Below, piece after piece: positions 8,439 to 16,897 of a DNA stretch of 64,000 nt. The stretch is from Acidimicrobiales bacterium (GTDB lineage Bacteria; Actinomycetota; Acidimicrobiia; Acidimicrobiales; RAAP-2). Made by a program: the position numbers and the translations under genes. The stretch spans positions 1 to 64,000 of the forward strand of contig JANYFR010000039.1 in NCBI GenBank assembly GCA_025362585.1, written 5' to 3'. Under the pieces are notes generated by a model. The model was not told the origin of the DNA. It made no database searches and saw only the letters and a program-made list of their open reading frames with translations. Numbering within the stretch: the stretch's first letter is position 1; each line of letters opens with the position of its first letter.

Positions 8439-9089
8439 GTGAAGGGCGCAGTCGTGGATCTGAATTACGGCCAGTGGACGGACAATGAACTGGTTGCCGC
8501 GATGACGCAGAATTCCTCGGAAGCCTACGAAGAGTTATATCGTCGCCATATCTCGTCCGTCATCGCCGCCTCGCGAGTGATTCTTCGATTCGGATCCGAC
8601 AGTGAGGATGTGGCCACTGAGGTATTCGTTCGTCTCTGGATGTCTCCAGAGTGCTTTGATCCAAGTCGGTGCTCTGTCGTGGGGTTTTTGCGAATGTCGG
8701 CGAAACGCAGAAGCATCGACTTAATTCGGTCCTCTTCTGCACGGTCGCGGCGCGAGGCACTCGCCTTTCACCACGCCACGGTTCCACTTCCTGACTCTGA
8801 CGCGAACTTGATAGCGACCGAGGAAGATGATCTGGTTCGGCAATCCGTGGCGGCCCTCCCAGAGATGGAAAGGGAGGTCATTGAAAATGCCTTTTATCGG
8901 GGAATGACCTACAAGGCCGTCGCGCTCCATCTTGGACTGGCCGAGGGCACTGTGAAATCGCGCATTCGAAGTGGACTTCGTCGACTGAAGATGAGCGATG
9001 ACCTGCGCCTCGTGGACAGTCTGTTGAAGACGGATGGCGCTCGGCCCGCGGAAACCCAAATGACGTCGAGTGACGGGGATTGGAAATGA
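8439..9089 (+). CDS. ECF-type RNA polymerase sigma factor
   Basis: A 216-residue sigma-70 family factor with only regions 2 and 4. Region 2 is at about 25-95 (DNELVAAMTQNSSEAYEELY, DVATEVFVRLW, VGFLRMSAKRRSIDLIRS). Region 4 is at about 135-185 (LPEMEREVIENAFYRG, YKAVALHLGLAEGTVKSRI). It would direct polymerase to a small regulon. No anti-sigma factor is adjacent; instead a GAF protein follows with a 4-base ATGA overlap, suggesting that the pair works together. Start uncertain: GTG 8439 or GTG 8454. A C-terminal tail of about 30 residues after region 4 has no known match. Confidence 0.9.
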   Translation: MKGAVVDLNYGQWTDNELVAAMTQNSSEAYEELYRRHISSVIAASRVILRFGSDSEDVATEVFVRLWMSPECFDPSRCSVVGFLRMSAKRRSIDLIRSSSARSRREALAFHHATVPLPDSDANLIATEEDDLVRQSVAALPEMEREVIENAFYRGMTYKAVALHLGLAEGTVKSRIRSGLRRLKMSDDLRLVDSLLKTDGARPAETQMTSSDGDWK

Positions 9090-9643
9090 GCATTGTCTGG
9101 AATGAGGGGGTTCGTGACCCGAAGCGTCTCATTGCGCTGCAGCAATCCGGACTGGTCGGAACCGGGCCGGAGGACGCCTTCGACCGTTTTATCGAGTTCG
9201 CCACAGAACTCACTGGCGCTTCTCGAGGCTTCATAACTCTGGTCGACGCGGAGAACTACACGTACAAGAGCGCTGTTGGGATATCCGATGACGAGCCGCA
9301 CTCTGGCCGAACTGTCGAATCATTCTGCCGATACGTCGTAGGGACGGGCCAGCCCCTCATTGTGGACGACGCCGTCAACGACGCTCGCACGTTTGACAAT
9401 CCGGCAATTGAACTGCATCGAGTTGCGGCGTGGGCGGGATACCCCATCGAAGACGTCAACGGAGCAGTCTTAGGGACGTTCTGCCTTGTCGATTCGAGTC
9501 CGCGACTCTGGTCGGATCAGGACATCCTGGTTCTCGCGTCGTTGTCCCAGGCCGTTTCTACTGAGATTGCGCTTCGCCGGTCGGATGCCGAGTTATTGGA
9601 AGCGCGCCGATTGATTGCAGAGCTCCGCGGAGCGAGAGAGTGA
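9086..9643 (+). CDS. GAF-domain sensor protein coupled to the ECF sigma gene
   Basis: About 185 residues, nearly all one GAF domain: FDRFIEFATELTGASRGFIT, then ESFCRYVVGTGQPLIVDDAV, NDARTFDNPAIELHRVAAWA and GAVLGTFCLVDSSPRLWS. GAF domains bind small molecules or sense redox state. No kinase, cyclase or HTH output is attached; the C-terminal 30 residues look helical (IALRRSDAELLEARRLIAEL) and could bind a partner. ATG 9086 overlaps the sigma stop (ATGA), so translation is coupled. I infer a role in controlling the sigma factor, directly or by signal input. Confidence 0.85.
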   Translation: MSIVWNEGVRDPKRLIALQQSGLVGTGPEDAFDRFIEFATELTGASRGFITLVDAENYTYKSAVGISDDEPHSGRTVESFCRYVVGTGQPLIVDDAVNDARTFDNPAIELHRVAAWAGYPIEDVNGAVLGTFCLVDSSPRLWSDQDILVLASLSQAVSTEIALRRSDAELLEARRLIAELRGARE

Positions 9644-9871
9644 CGTTCGTCGGTCGCTTCGAAGATTCTTCCAATTTGAGGGGACTACGTCATGTTTCGG
9701 TTCTTCGCCATTACCCGGGGGTAGGCACGGCGTTCTCGCTAACCTGCCGACACAGTTGAGCGCGGCGGTGACGCTGCCAAAACTTGCGCAGTTCGTCATC
9801 CGGGGTTCCCGGTGGCGCCGAATAGATACGTAACCCAATCAACGTGGTTGGGACATGATTGGACAACCATA

Positions 9872-10552
9872 ATGAATAGAATCACAGTTCGAGTGAGGGT
9901 GCTTGCAGCCTCCATGGCAATAGTTCTCGCCGGCGGCGTAGGAGTTGCGGCTGCCGCAACTGCAGCGCCAACACCGAGCAACGCGACTGCACTAGGCGTC
10001 GGAATGAACCAGTTCGGTATGACGCAGTCATATTTCAATGGTCATACCGTCAGCTTCACCTACACGGCGGGCTTCTACTGCGACAAGCACGTATCGTCCG
10101 CATCAACCTCCGGCTGCGAAGCTGGTGCCGCGTTCAAGGTACCGCCCGCGAAGAGCTTCGACCCGCTGTACATCGAGGTGCCACTGGGCTTTACGGTTCC
10201 AATGTCGTCGATGGAATGCCCGGCCGGTCTCGTTTGCGTGGATCACCCGGGAACGATTGACCTGAGTCGGCTCGAGCCCGCCCTCAAGGCGCTCTATCCC
10301 CAGTACACCGCGGCGCAGCTCACGGCGGCATTGAAGAACACCCCAACGCCTGGTCACGAGCACTTCATTACGACGCGCAACGGTGGCAAGGCTGAGTGGT
10401 GGAACGTCGACGTCGTTGGAGTCACGAGCCTGGCCGAGTGGAATGCGATCAACGCGCACAAGTCCGTCTCATTCTTGAAGCAGCAAGTCGCCAAGAAGTT
10501 GACGACGCCCATCATCTCGACGAACCTGTTCCTGTTCTTCTCGGTGAACTAA
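9872..10552 (+). CDS. Secreted protein of unknown function
   Basis: About 226 residues with a clear signal peptide (basic MNRITVRVRVL, hydrophobic core to VGVAAAATAA). The mature part has four cysteines in its first third (FYCDKHV, SGCEAGA, ECPAGLVC), enough for two disulfides outside the cell, and a conserved-looking end (TTPIISTNLFLFFSVN). No known domain is recognised. The frame is open from 9812, but ATG 9872 starts a normal signal peptide. It follows the sigma/GAF pair by 228 bases and could be one of its targets; that is only positional inference. A 23-bp terminator follows. Confidence 0.7.
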   Translation: MNRITVRVRVLAASMAIVLAGGVGVAAAATAAPTPSNATALGVGMNQFGMTQSYFNGHTVSFTYTAGFYCDKHVSSASTSGCEAGAAFKVPPAKSFDPLYIEVPLGFTVPMSSMECPAGLVCVDHPGTIDLSRLEPALKALYPQYTAAQLTAALKNTPTPGHEHFITTRNGGKAEWWNVDVVGVTSLAEWNAINAHKSVSFLKQQVAKKLTTPIISTNLFLFFSVN

Positions 10553-10560
10553 ATACCGTA

Positions 10561-10620
10561 AGAGGCGCGTGGTGCTAACGACTTTTGCACGAGCAATAGT
10601 CGTTGGCACCACGCGCCTTC
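10561..10620 (+). terminator. Long-stem hairpin terminator
   Basis: Bases 10561-10583 pair with 10598-10620 in a 23-bp stem with only a couple of mismatches (AGGCGCGTGGTGCTAACGAC against its complement), 14-base loop, eight bases after the stop codon. The stem is symmetric enough to act in both directions. Confidence 0.85.
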
Positions 10621-10991
10621 ATTGTTTGGCAACACGTTCGATCACTCGCCGACAACGATTCAGCCGTTGGAGTTCGCCGCAGTGAGTGGCCAGACTCCAA
10701 GGTGCCATTTCCGGAGTAGTGAAAGCGAATGACCCTCTCTAGGGGACATCTCTAGGGGACATGGGTGCAGAGACGTACTTTCTTTCCTCAAGTTGCACCG
10801 CGGGCGCTAACGATATCTGCACCATGCGCAATGTCCACGCCGGTGGGACTCGAAGTCGACCACTCCACCAACGTCGGCCGCCCTCACCTCTTAGGACAGT
10901 GCATCGCCCCATGGCCCCGACGTCGTCATCGGGCCGTGATCATTGCTTGCGACAAATCCGACCACGAGTATGCTGGAGGGCGCAGTTGTGA
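10621..10991. other. Intergenic stretch holding a 13-bp tandem repeat
   Basis: No gene is supported. The only clear structure is the tandem repeat at 10736-10761. The last part precedes the cation-transporter gene, whose start is itself uncertain (TTG 10992 or ATG 11013). Confidence 0.4.
10736..10761. repeat. 13-bp tandem direct repeat
   Basis: TCTCTAGGGGACA occurs twice in a row (10736-10748 and 10749-10761). It lies in non-coding DNA between a terminator and the next gene. It could be a scar of a mobile element or a binding site pair. Confidence 0.7.
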
Positions 10992-11942
10992 TTGTCGAAC
11001 GCCACCTCCACCATGCCCACTCCGAACCGCGCCACCAGCTTTCGCCGCGAACGCTGGGCACTTCGATTCTCGGCCGCCGCGGGATTAGTACTCGCCATCG
11101 TGGCCGCGTTCATTGGACCGATGTCGCACTCGTCGGCCGTTCTCTTTGATGGCCTGTACGGACTGCTTGGCGTGGCCCTTTCGTCATTCGCCGCGTGGGT
11201 GTCACGGGTCATCGAGGCCGGTCCGACGCAAACGCATCCGTTCGGCCGTGACGCTCTAACCCCGCTGGTCATCGTGATCGAGGCGGGCATCATGCTCGTG
11301 ACGAGCGCCATCGCCGTCGCATCCTCCGTCCTGGCCATTGTGCAGCATCGAGGAAATATTCCGAGCGCTGGCGCGCTCGTGTACGCCGGCGTGGCGGCGG
11401 TCGTGTCCGGGGTGGTGTGGATTCTGTTGCGTCGAGTGCCGTCGAGTGACGTCGTCGCGGCCGAACTCTGGCAGTGGCGAGCCGCCGCGGTGCTGTCGAT
11501 CCTCATGTTCCTGGGGCTGAGTCTCGCTCGGAGAGCGCCCTCGAGTGTCTGGGCCCCCAACGTCGACGCCGTGCTCGTCGCTGTGGTCAGTCTCTGCTTG
11601 ATCTATCCGGCCGCCCGACTCGTGCGAACGACCATTCGTGAACTGACCGAGTCACGTCCCGAGGCGGCCCTGGATGCCCGCGTCACCCGGGTGGTGGCGG
11701 ACGTGTCGCGACGTCACGGACTCGCGCAGTACCAATTGCGCACCGCCAAGACCGGCAAACTGTACGTCGAGATCGAGTTCGTGGTCCCCGACAGTTACAC
11801 GGTCGCTCGGGCCGACGCCCTTCGTCAAGAGTTGGAGCGCAAACTCCGCTTCGTCCCTGGGGGAGTCTGGCTGACGGCGGAGTTCACCGCCGCGCCTTCC
11901 TTCGAGCTGGACGCGACGACGACGTTATCCACTTTTAAGTAG
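10992..11942 (+). CDS. CDF-like cation transporter (COG3965-type)
   Basis: A 316-residue membrane protein (309 if ATG 11013 is used) with about six spans and a C-terminal cytoplasmic domain (LYVEIEFVVPDSYTVARADA), the layout of cation diffusion facilitators. Helix 2 reads SSAVLFDGLYGLLGVALSSF: the aspartate is kept but the usual HxxxD zinc site of CzcD is replaced by YxxxG, as I recall for the YdfM/COG3965 branch. HPFGRDALTPLVIVIEAGIM matches the loop and helix 3 of that branch. Its metal is therefore uncertain. It is unlike the canonical CDF at 3276, and the two are not close paralogues. Confidence 0.75.
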   Translation: MSNATSTMPTPNRATSFRRERWALRFSAAAGLVLAIVAAFIGPMSHSSAVLFDGLYGLLGVALSSFAAWVSRVIEAGPTQTHPFGRDALTPLVIVIEAGIMLVTSAIAVASSVLAIVQHRGNIPSAGALVYAGVAAVVSGVVWILLRRVPSSDVVAAELWQWRAAAVLSILMFLGLSLARRAPSSVWAPNVDAVLVAVVSLCLIYPAARLVRTTIRELTESRPEAALDARVTRVVADVSRRHGLAQYQLRTAKTGKLYVEIEFVVPDSYTVARADALRQELERKLRFVPGGVWLTAEFTAAPSFELDATTTLSTFK

Positions 11943-12075
11943 CTTCGTCTCGACCGTTCCCAGCCTGGGTTGAAGTCACCGAAGACCGGCGGGCGGGACA
12001 CCGTTCCTGGCAGCGACACTGCTCTGGTGGCCCAGTGCCAACGGTGCTGACGTTCGAAGTTGTCAGCCCGATCGG

Positions 12076-12720
12076 TCAACGCTCGTGAGTCTCGAGTACG
12101 TCGTCCGTGACCCACGCGGACGCGTGGTGGCGCACCCACTTCTCCTGCACCGAGCCACCAATCATCGAGCGCATCGAATCCCAGTGGGTCACCGCTAGCA
12201 GGACATGTCCCGCTACCGCCGCGAAGACCAACAACGCGAAGACGTCGTGGGTGACGGTCGCCCCGCCGCGCCACGAGACGGGAAAGAAGCGGAACCATTG
12301 GAGGATGTAGCCCGTCACGAACAGAACGAGGATCGACGCCACGGTGAAGACGGCGTTGGCCTTCTGTCCCGGGTTGAATTTGTCCGCGGCCAGGGGAGAA
12401 CGTCCAACGCGGCGTAGCCAACGAAGCTCATCCCGGGTCCACTGCGAGACGCGTCGCCAGTCACTGCGCATCCGGCGCCCCCACGGTCCGAGCATGGCGA
12501 CGGCGAGCGGCAGGGGGAGGAAGATTCCCGTCCAGAGGTGAACCATCTGAATCGTGTGACGAGCGAAAATCAGTCCGAAGAAGGAGCCGAAGTACAGGGG
12601 GATCCCCGTGAACATCAACGTCAGGAACCCCAGTGCGTTGAGCCAGTGCGCGGTGCGCTGTACCGCGTCGAAGCGCAACACCATCTGCTGTGGTTCACGC
12701 CGAGAGGAGATCGTCGTCAT
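12076..12720 (-). CDS. Membrane cytochrome b subunit of a molybdopterin oxidoreductase
   Basis: About 214 residues with four membrane spans, of the dihaem cytochrome b561 / formate-dehydrogenase-gamma type. Candidate haem histidines are in RTAHWLNALGF, FARHTIQMVHLWTG and THDVFALLVFAAVAGHVLL. ATG 12720 overlaps the stop of the molybdopterin gene upstream (ATGA), so the two are made together. It would pass electrons between the quinone pool and the molybdenum subunit. The upstream extension of the frame lies inside the neighbour and is not coding here. Confidence 0.82.
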   Translation of the reverse strand: MTTISSRREPQQMVLRFDAVQRTAHWLNALGFLTLMFTGIPLYFGSFFGLIFARHTIQMVHLWTGIFLPLPLAVAMLGPWGRRMRSDWRRVSQWTRDELRWLRRVGRSPLAADKFNPGQKANAVFTVASILVLFVTGYILQWFRFFPVSWRGGATVTHDVFALLVFAAVAGHVLLAVTHWDSMRSMIGGSVQEKWVRHHASAWVTDDVLETHER

Positions 12721-13445
12721 GAGAGTTGTGGGTGGGGATTGGTGGCCCCCGTCGTGCCGTCGAGCCAGCCGTTCACGGGGTAGCCGTTCAACTCCCAGTA
12801 GCCCGGTTGCACTCGGTCGACGACACGGATTCCCGAGAGCCACTTGAGCGACTTGTAGCCGTACATTTGTGGGACCAATAGACGGACCGGTCCACCGTGC
12901 TCACGGGTGATTGGTGCGCGGTACATCTCGTAAGCGACGATGACGTCAGCGAGGTGCGCTTGCTCGATCGTCAGGCTTTCGGAGTCGGCGTGGTCGTAGG
13001 AGTCGAAGCTGATCGCCCCGGCGCCGGGCCGGATGCCCGCCGATTTGAGCAGGTGGCTCAGGGGCACGCCGCGCCAGGGAACGTCGGGCACCCGCCATCC
13101 AGTGACGCACTGGAACGTCTTCACCATGTCGAGCGAGGGCATTGCCTGCAAATCCGCCAGCGTGAACGTCGCGGGTTGATTCACGAGTCCGCTGACCTTG
13201 AGCCGGAATTGCTTGGGTTTGATCGAGGGATACGATCCAGTAATTGAATAGATTCGGAAGCGGTCGCCACCGGGCAGTAGTGCCGCGAATCCTGAGCCGA
13301 ACGTCTTTCCGACAAAGTTCTGCGCGTCGGCTCCAAAGACCACGCCGGCCGCGCCGAGCGCCGTCAGGCCCAGGAAGAGGCGCCGACCGACGTTCACCTT
13401 CTCGGGACTGGAAGGAGTGGTTGCGCTCACGGGCGGTCGCCGCAC
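12717..13445 (-). CDS. Molybdopterin-dependent oxidoreductase, sulfite-oxidase/MsrP fold
   Basis: A 242-residue protein with the oxidoreductase molybdopterin-binding fold (SUOX/YedY family). The molybdenum-ligand cysteine is in KTFQCVTGWRVPDVPW (near residue 120). VNVGRRLFLGLTALGAAG near residue 18 looks like a twin-arginine export signal or anchor, so it probably acts outside the membrane. YGYKSLKWLSGIRV near the end is also conserved in the family. Paired with a cytochrome b, as MsrP is with MsrQ, though this cytochrome is of another type. Substrate unknown: methionine sulfoxide, sulfite and other sulfur or nitrogen oxides are possible. The start (GTG 13445) is not certain. Confidence 0.85.
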   Translation of the reverse strand: MRRPPVSATTPSSPEKVNVGRRLFLGLTALGAAGVVFGADAQNFVGKTFGSGFAALLPGGDRFRIYSITGSYPSIKPKQFRLKVSGLVNQPATFTLADLQAMPSLDMVKTFQCVTGWRVPDVPWRGVPLSHLLKSAGIRPGAGAISFDSYDHADSESLTIEQAHLADVIVAYEMYRAPITREHGGPVRLLVPQMYGYKSLKWLSGIRVVDRVQPGYWELNGYPVNGWLDGTTGATNPHPQLS

Positions 13446-13588
13446 TGGTCGACGTACCGGGAGGAGTGCCGGAGGTTTCTGTCTGCCATCCAGATCATGT
13501 TAATGACGCTCCCGTCGATGTCATCAGCTCCTCGTGAACGGCGCGGACCAGGGGTACGGTCCACACCGTTCACGACGAGCACGTTGGC

Positions 13589-14038
13589 TTACAGCTGACT
13601 GCGTACCGCGCCGTGGGGGTGCTTTGCGGTAGAGACGACCACGTAGTACGTGGTGGGGTGCGCCAGGATCTCATTGGCGAGCATGTGAGTCACCTTCACG
13701 CAGGCCGGGTGCATTGCCTTGTTGTTGATCTGGGCAATGTTCAACATCGCGACCGACGGGCCGTCCTTGCCCGCGACGCCGAGGTTAATGTCCGCTGCGG
13801 TCACCTGTCCGAGACCATGCTCATGGAGTGCCGAACAGACCTGGTTGGTATCGGTGTTGAGCGTGATGGTGCCCTTCACATAGTCCGTCATCATCGGCGA
13901 ACCCATCTTGTGGAGCACGTTGTGACCTAGGGCGTCGATCATGTAGGCCCCGTGCATGGACGCGGCACCGGCGGCGGTGACCACCAGCACCGAGCTGGCC
14001 ATCGCTACTCCAGCTAGTCGGGCAATTCGGTACTGCAT
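13589..14038 (-). CDS. Secreted CHRD-domain-like protein
   Basis: About 149 residues: a signal peptide (MQYRIARLAGVAMASSVLVV, then cleavage near AGAASM) and one small beta-domain. VCSALHEHGLGQVTAADINL, followed by GVAGKDGPSVAML, recalls CHRD domains, which are found in secreted bacterial proteins of unclear function. ATG 14038 follows an AGGAGACAC ribosome site. It is upstream of, and in the same direction as, the molybdopterin oxidoreductase with about 140 bases between; both gene products act outside the membrane, but a joint role is only a guess. Confidence 0.6.
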   Translation of the reverse strand: MQYRIARLAGVAMASSVLVVTAAGAASMHGAYMIDALGHNVLHKMGSPMMTDYVKGTITLNTDTNQVCSALHEHGLGQVTAADINLGVAGKDGPSVAMLNIAQINNKAMHPACVKVTHMLANEILAHPTTYYVVVSTAKHPHGAVRSQL

Positions 14039-14304
14039 CATGTGTCTCCTTCTATTGGCGAATGGTTAACTGATCGACCGACGCTCGCTGCCACTTGGTC
14101 GAAGAGCGATCCGCAGTGCGGCGTCGTTGACCAGGAATCGACCGGGCGGCGACCGGGCAAGAGCCCCGATCCCCGCCAACGATCTGGACTCGTGCCGGGC
14201 ACGAAGGGGAGCGTCGGTCTAACTTCATTAATCTCTCTGTCTCCGTACCGGAAATCGCGTTACAACGTCGATTGCTCGCAGGGAATCGGGGGCCGGGGGC
14301 CCGT

Positions 14305-14310
14305 TAGGAT
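14305..14310 (+). promoter_or_regulatory. -10 box of a leaderless promoter for the methyltransferase gene
   Basis: TAGGAT with exactly 6 bases to ATG 14317. No ribosome-binding sequence lies between, so the mRNA probably starts at the ATG. Confidence 0.55.
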
Positions 14311-14316
14311 TCTGGA

Positions 14317-15093
14317 ATGCCTCGCGGAACGGCAATGGACAGCGTCAATCGCGTCGTGGAGGAACTGGGGAGCGAGATCCTTGGACTGCTGGACCGATCC
14401 AATCCTCTCCGGCCGTACAACCAGCAGTTCTCCTGGGCGTTCACGCGCTGGCGTCTCCAGAACCTGACGCGGTTCCAGTTGAGGCTCTTGCACGTGGAGG
14501 GCCATCTCGGCAAGACCGAGGCTCAGTTCATCCGGCACCTCTTGCGGCGTCGGACATCGGTGCGTGAGGTGGTCGAGATAGGTTTCAACGCCGGCCATTC
14601 GAGTTACCTATTCCTCGCGACGCGGCCCGACATTCGCGTCGTATCCTTCGACCTCGGTGAGCACGAGTACGTGGACCTGGCCAAGCAGATCATCGACGCG
14701 ACGTTTCCCGGTCGCCACGAACTGATCAAGGGGGACTCTCGTCTGACGGTCCCGGCGTTCGCGGACCAACATCCCGGTCGGCGCTTCGATCTGGTCTTCA
14801 TTGACGGCGGCCACGACTACGAAGTTGCCCGCGCCGATATCGAGAACTGCCAACGGCTCAGCTCGCCTCAATCACTGGTCTTGATGGACGACCTCGACCC
14901 CGGTGAGGAGTGGGGGATTGGTCCCATCCGAGCGTGGCGTGAGGCGCAAGAAGAGGGGCGCGTCCGCCAAGAGTTGCTGCTGGAAGAGGGATTTCCAGTT
15001 CTGGAATCGACCGCCGAGGAGAGTGCGGTACCGGGCAGTCACGTCTGGGCCCTCGGCCACTACCTGCACTCCTCCGAAAATCCGAGTCGCTGA
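14317..15093 (+). CDS. Class I SAM-dependent methyltransferase (Methyltransf_24-like)
   Basis: A 258-residue Rossmann-fold methyltransferase. SAM motif I is REVVEIGFNAGHSSYLF (about 85-105); the acidic end of strand 2 is IRVVSFDLGEHEY; motif IV is FDLVFIDGGHDYEVARADIE (about 155-175), whose IDGGHDY is typical of the catechol-O-methyltransferase-like and cephalosporin-hydroxylase-like branch. LVLMDDLDPGEEWG follows. The substrate is unknown. The gene is single, flanked by divergent and convergent neighbours, and has a leaderless start. Confidence 0.85.
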   Translation: MPRGTAMDSVNRVVEELGSEILGLLDRSNPLRPYNQQFSWAFTRWRLQNLTRFQLRLLHVEGHLGKTEAQFIRHLLRRRTSVREVVEIGFNAGHSSYLFLATRPDIRVVSFDLGEHEYVDLAKQIIDATFPGRHELIKGDSRLTVPAFADQHPGRRFDLVFIDGGHDYEVARADIENCQRLSSPQSLVLMDDLDPGEEWGIGPIRAWREAQEEGRVRQELLLEEGFPVLESTAEESAVPGSHVWALGHYLHSSENPSR

Positions 15094-15216
15094 GTCGCAC
15101 TGCGGCTCAGCGCCATTGGCACGTCAGGACATTGGCGACAGCGATGAATCGCCCGTCGTTGAGGATGCACTACTGACCATCGACGGGACGAACACGACGA
15201 GCCGAGGCCGGCAGTC

Positions 15217-15621
15217 TCAGTCGAGGTGGTAGCGCAACGTCAGCGGCATCGTGGGGTAGTCAACGTGGGACGAGACGCTCTTCGCCGTCCCGCTCATGCC
15301 CGACAGATCGACGGTACCGGAATCTTCGATCACGTGGAAGTTCACGACTGCCGCCACTCCGTCGTACGCGCCCTCGCCGAGAGGCGCGACACTGCCGACG
15401 CGGCCGGCCAACGAGCCTCGCAGTCGCATCAAGGACGTGAAAGAACTCGTTCCGTCGGGCCGGTAGTACATCACCATGTGGGCCGCGCCGTCACTGATGG
15501 CCGCATCGCCGTCACGTACCACGACGTCCGCCTTCGTAATCTTTCCCCCGTCGTCGAAGACTTCGAGAGGGCTCTCGTCCCACGAGGCGATCGTCAGTCG
15601 AAGCTCGAGTATTTCGTCCAT
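15217..15621 (-). CDS. DUF3224-family protein
   Basis: A 134-residue cytoplasmic protein matching DUF3224: an opening LTIASWDESPLEV with the aspartate/glutamate pair, KITKADVVVRDGDA, a central MVMYYRPDGTSSFTSLMRLR, and a late GEGAYDGVAAVVNFHVIEDS followed by GTVDLSGMSG. The family adopts a small beta-barrel fold and has no assigned reaction. It runs in the same direction as the D-threonine-aldolase-like gene 60 bases upstream and may be the last gene of that operon. Confidence 0.75.
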   Translation of the reverse strand: MDEILELRLTIASWDESPLEVFDDGGKITKADVVVRDGDAAISDGAAHMVMYYRPDGTSSFTSLMRLRGSLAGRVGSVAPLGEGAYDGVAAVVNFHVIEDSGTVDLSGMSGTAKSVSSHVDYPTMPLTLRYHLD

Positions 15622-15682
15622 CCGGCAAGAGGAGGCCCGGGTGAGCCCCTCGTCACAGGAACCGCCTCCGCGCAGATCACCG

Positions 15683-16897
15683 TCACTGGGAACAGCCCCG
15701 CGCCACGACGTCGATGACGCCGATCACGACGTCGCCCTCGACGAGCCAGATGTCGTCGTAGCGGTCTACGGTCGGGTCGCAGTGGGCCGGCAGGAGGTGC
15801 AGGCGGTCACCACGTTCGAACGGCGGTCCCGAGGGATTGGTGATAAGTCCGTGCTCGTCACCGAAAAAGCGGTATTCGCACTGACTCTCCAGACCAATCA
15901 CCGTCGGGGCGCCGGCGTCGGTGGCCATGGACTTCAGACCCGCGTCCACCGTGACGAAGCCGGTGTGATTGGCCGAGACGACCGACGTTGCCAAGGAGAG
16001 GCTCCGGCCAAAGCGTCCCTCGGGGTCGTCGCGGAGCGCGTCGCGGTACTCGCGGTCCATGAAGACGTAACTACCGGGCTGCAGTTCGTTGAGCAGGCCG
16101 AGTTCAATGTCAATCGACGTCGTGCCCGTGCCGCCACCGGTGCGCAGGCCTACCTCATGCCCGTGGTCCTCGAGCTCGTCGACGACGACGCGAAGCCGGT
16201 TCATCGCGGCGACGGTCGCCGCGCGCCGCTCGTCCCGTCCGACGAGGTGCTGCAGGTGACCCCCGTAGCCCTGGACCCCACCGAATTCCAGCCCTTCGCA
16301 CTGGACAATGCGCGCGACGACGGCCAGCGCTTCACGTGGTCCCGTGACCCCGGTACGCCCTTGGCCGACGTCCACGTCACAGAGCACGGTGATTGACGTC
16401 GCCTCGTCGAGTACCGCGGCCACTTCATCGACACCGCCAACGTGGTCCACCACGATCATGAGTTCGCAGCGCCGAGCCAACGCCGCGGCTCGGGTCGTCG
16501 CCGATATTCCCACGATTGGCGAGGTCAGGAGCACTGAGAGAGAGCTTGGGTCACCGTCCGCCGCGAGACGTTCGACGACCGCCTCAGCCTCAGCGAGCTT
16601 GGCGAACGAAAGACCGACCGCACCGGCGTCGAGTTGACGTCGAGCAATGAAGGCCGACTTATGGGACTTGAGGTGCGGACGAAGCGAGACGCCGCCGAGC
16701 GCCGCGACGGTCGCCATCCGCTCAATGTTCTCCATCAACACGGCGAAGTCACAGACGAGCGCCGGCGTCGCGATCAGCTGGCGTGATCCAGCATCGCCGA
16801 GATGGTCGAGCACCACTTGGTAGCCCCCGGCGTTCTCCAGGCGCGCGCTCACCCCTTGGTCGAGCGCACGCCCGATGTCGGGACCGTCAACGGCCAA
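15683..16897 (-). CDS. D-threonine aldolase-like PLP enzyme (alanine racemase fold III)
   Basis: About 404 residues. A fold-type III PLP barrel starts at residue 41 (LIATPALVCDFAVLMENIER) with the PLP lysine in SLRPHLKSHKSAFIARRQLD (K near 75). Later blocks are VLCDVDVGQGRTGV, GVQGYGGHLQHL and LRTGGGTGTTSID. The C-terminal domain has the family's metal-binding pattern near GDRLHLLPAHCDPTVDRYDD (His and Cys ligands). Family members cleave D-threonine or D-3-hydroxyaspartate or deaminate D-serine. The frame opens 49 bases inside the amidase gene; the first 35 residues look unlike the family, so a start nearer 16790 is possible. Confidence 0.85.
   Translation of the reverse strand: MAVDGPDIGRALDQGVSARLENAGGYQVVLDHLGDAGSRQLIATPALVCDFAVLMENIERMATVAALGGVSLRPHLKSHKSAFIARRQLDAGAVGLSFAKLAEAEAVVERLAADGDPSSLSVLLTSPIVGISATTRAAALARRCELMIVVDHVGGVDEVAAVLDEATSITVLCDVDVGQGRTGVTGPREALAVVARIVQCEGLEFGGVQGYGGHLQHLVGRDERRAATVAAMNRLRVVVDELEDHGHEVGLRTGGGTGTTSIDIELGLLNELQPGSYVFMDREYRDALRDDPEGRFGRSLSLATSVVSANHTGFVTVDAGLKSMATDAGAPTVIGLESQCEYRFFGDEHGLITNPSGPPFERGDRLHLLPAHCDPTVDRYDDIWLVEGDVVIGVIDVVARGCSQ

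Noticed and set aside
9644-9871. Possible riboswitch in the leader of the secreted-protein gene
   Set aside because: Short palindromes (ACCCGGGGGT, CCGGGGTTCCCGG) exist, but no cyclic-di-GMP or other known aptamer core could be matched.
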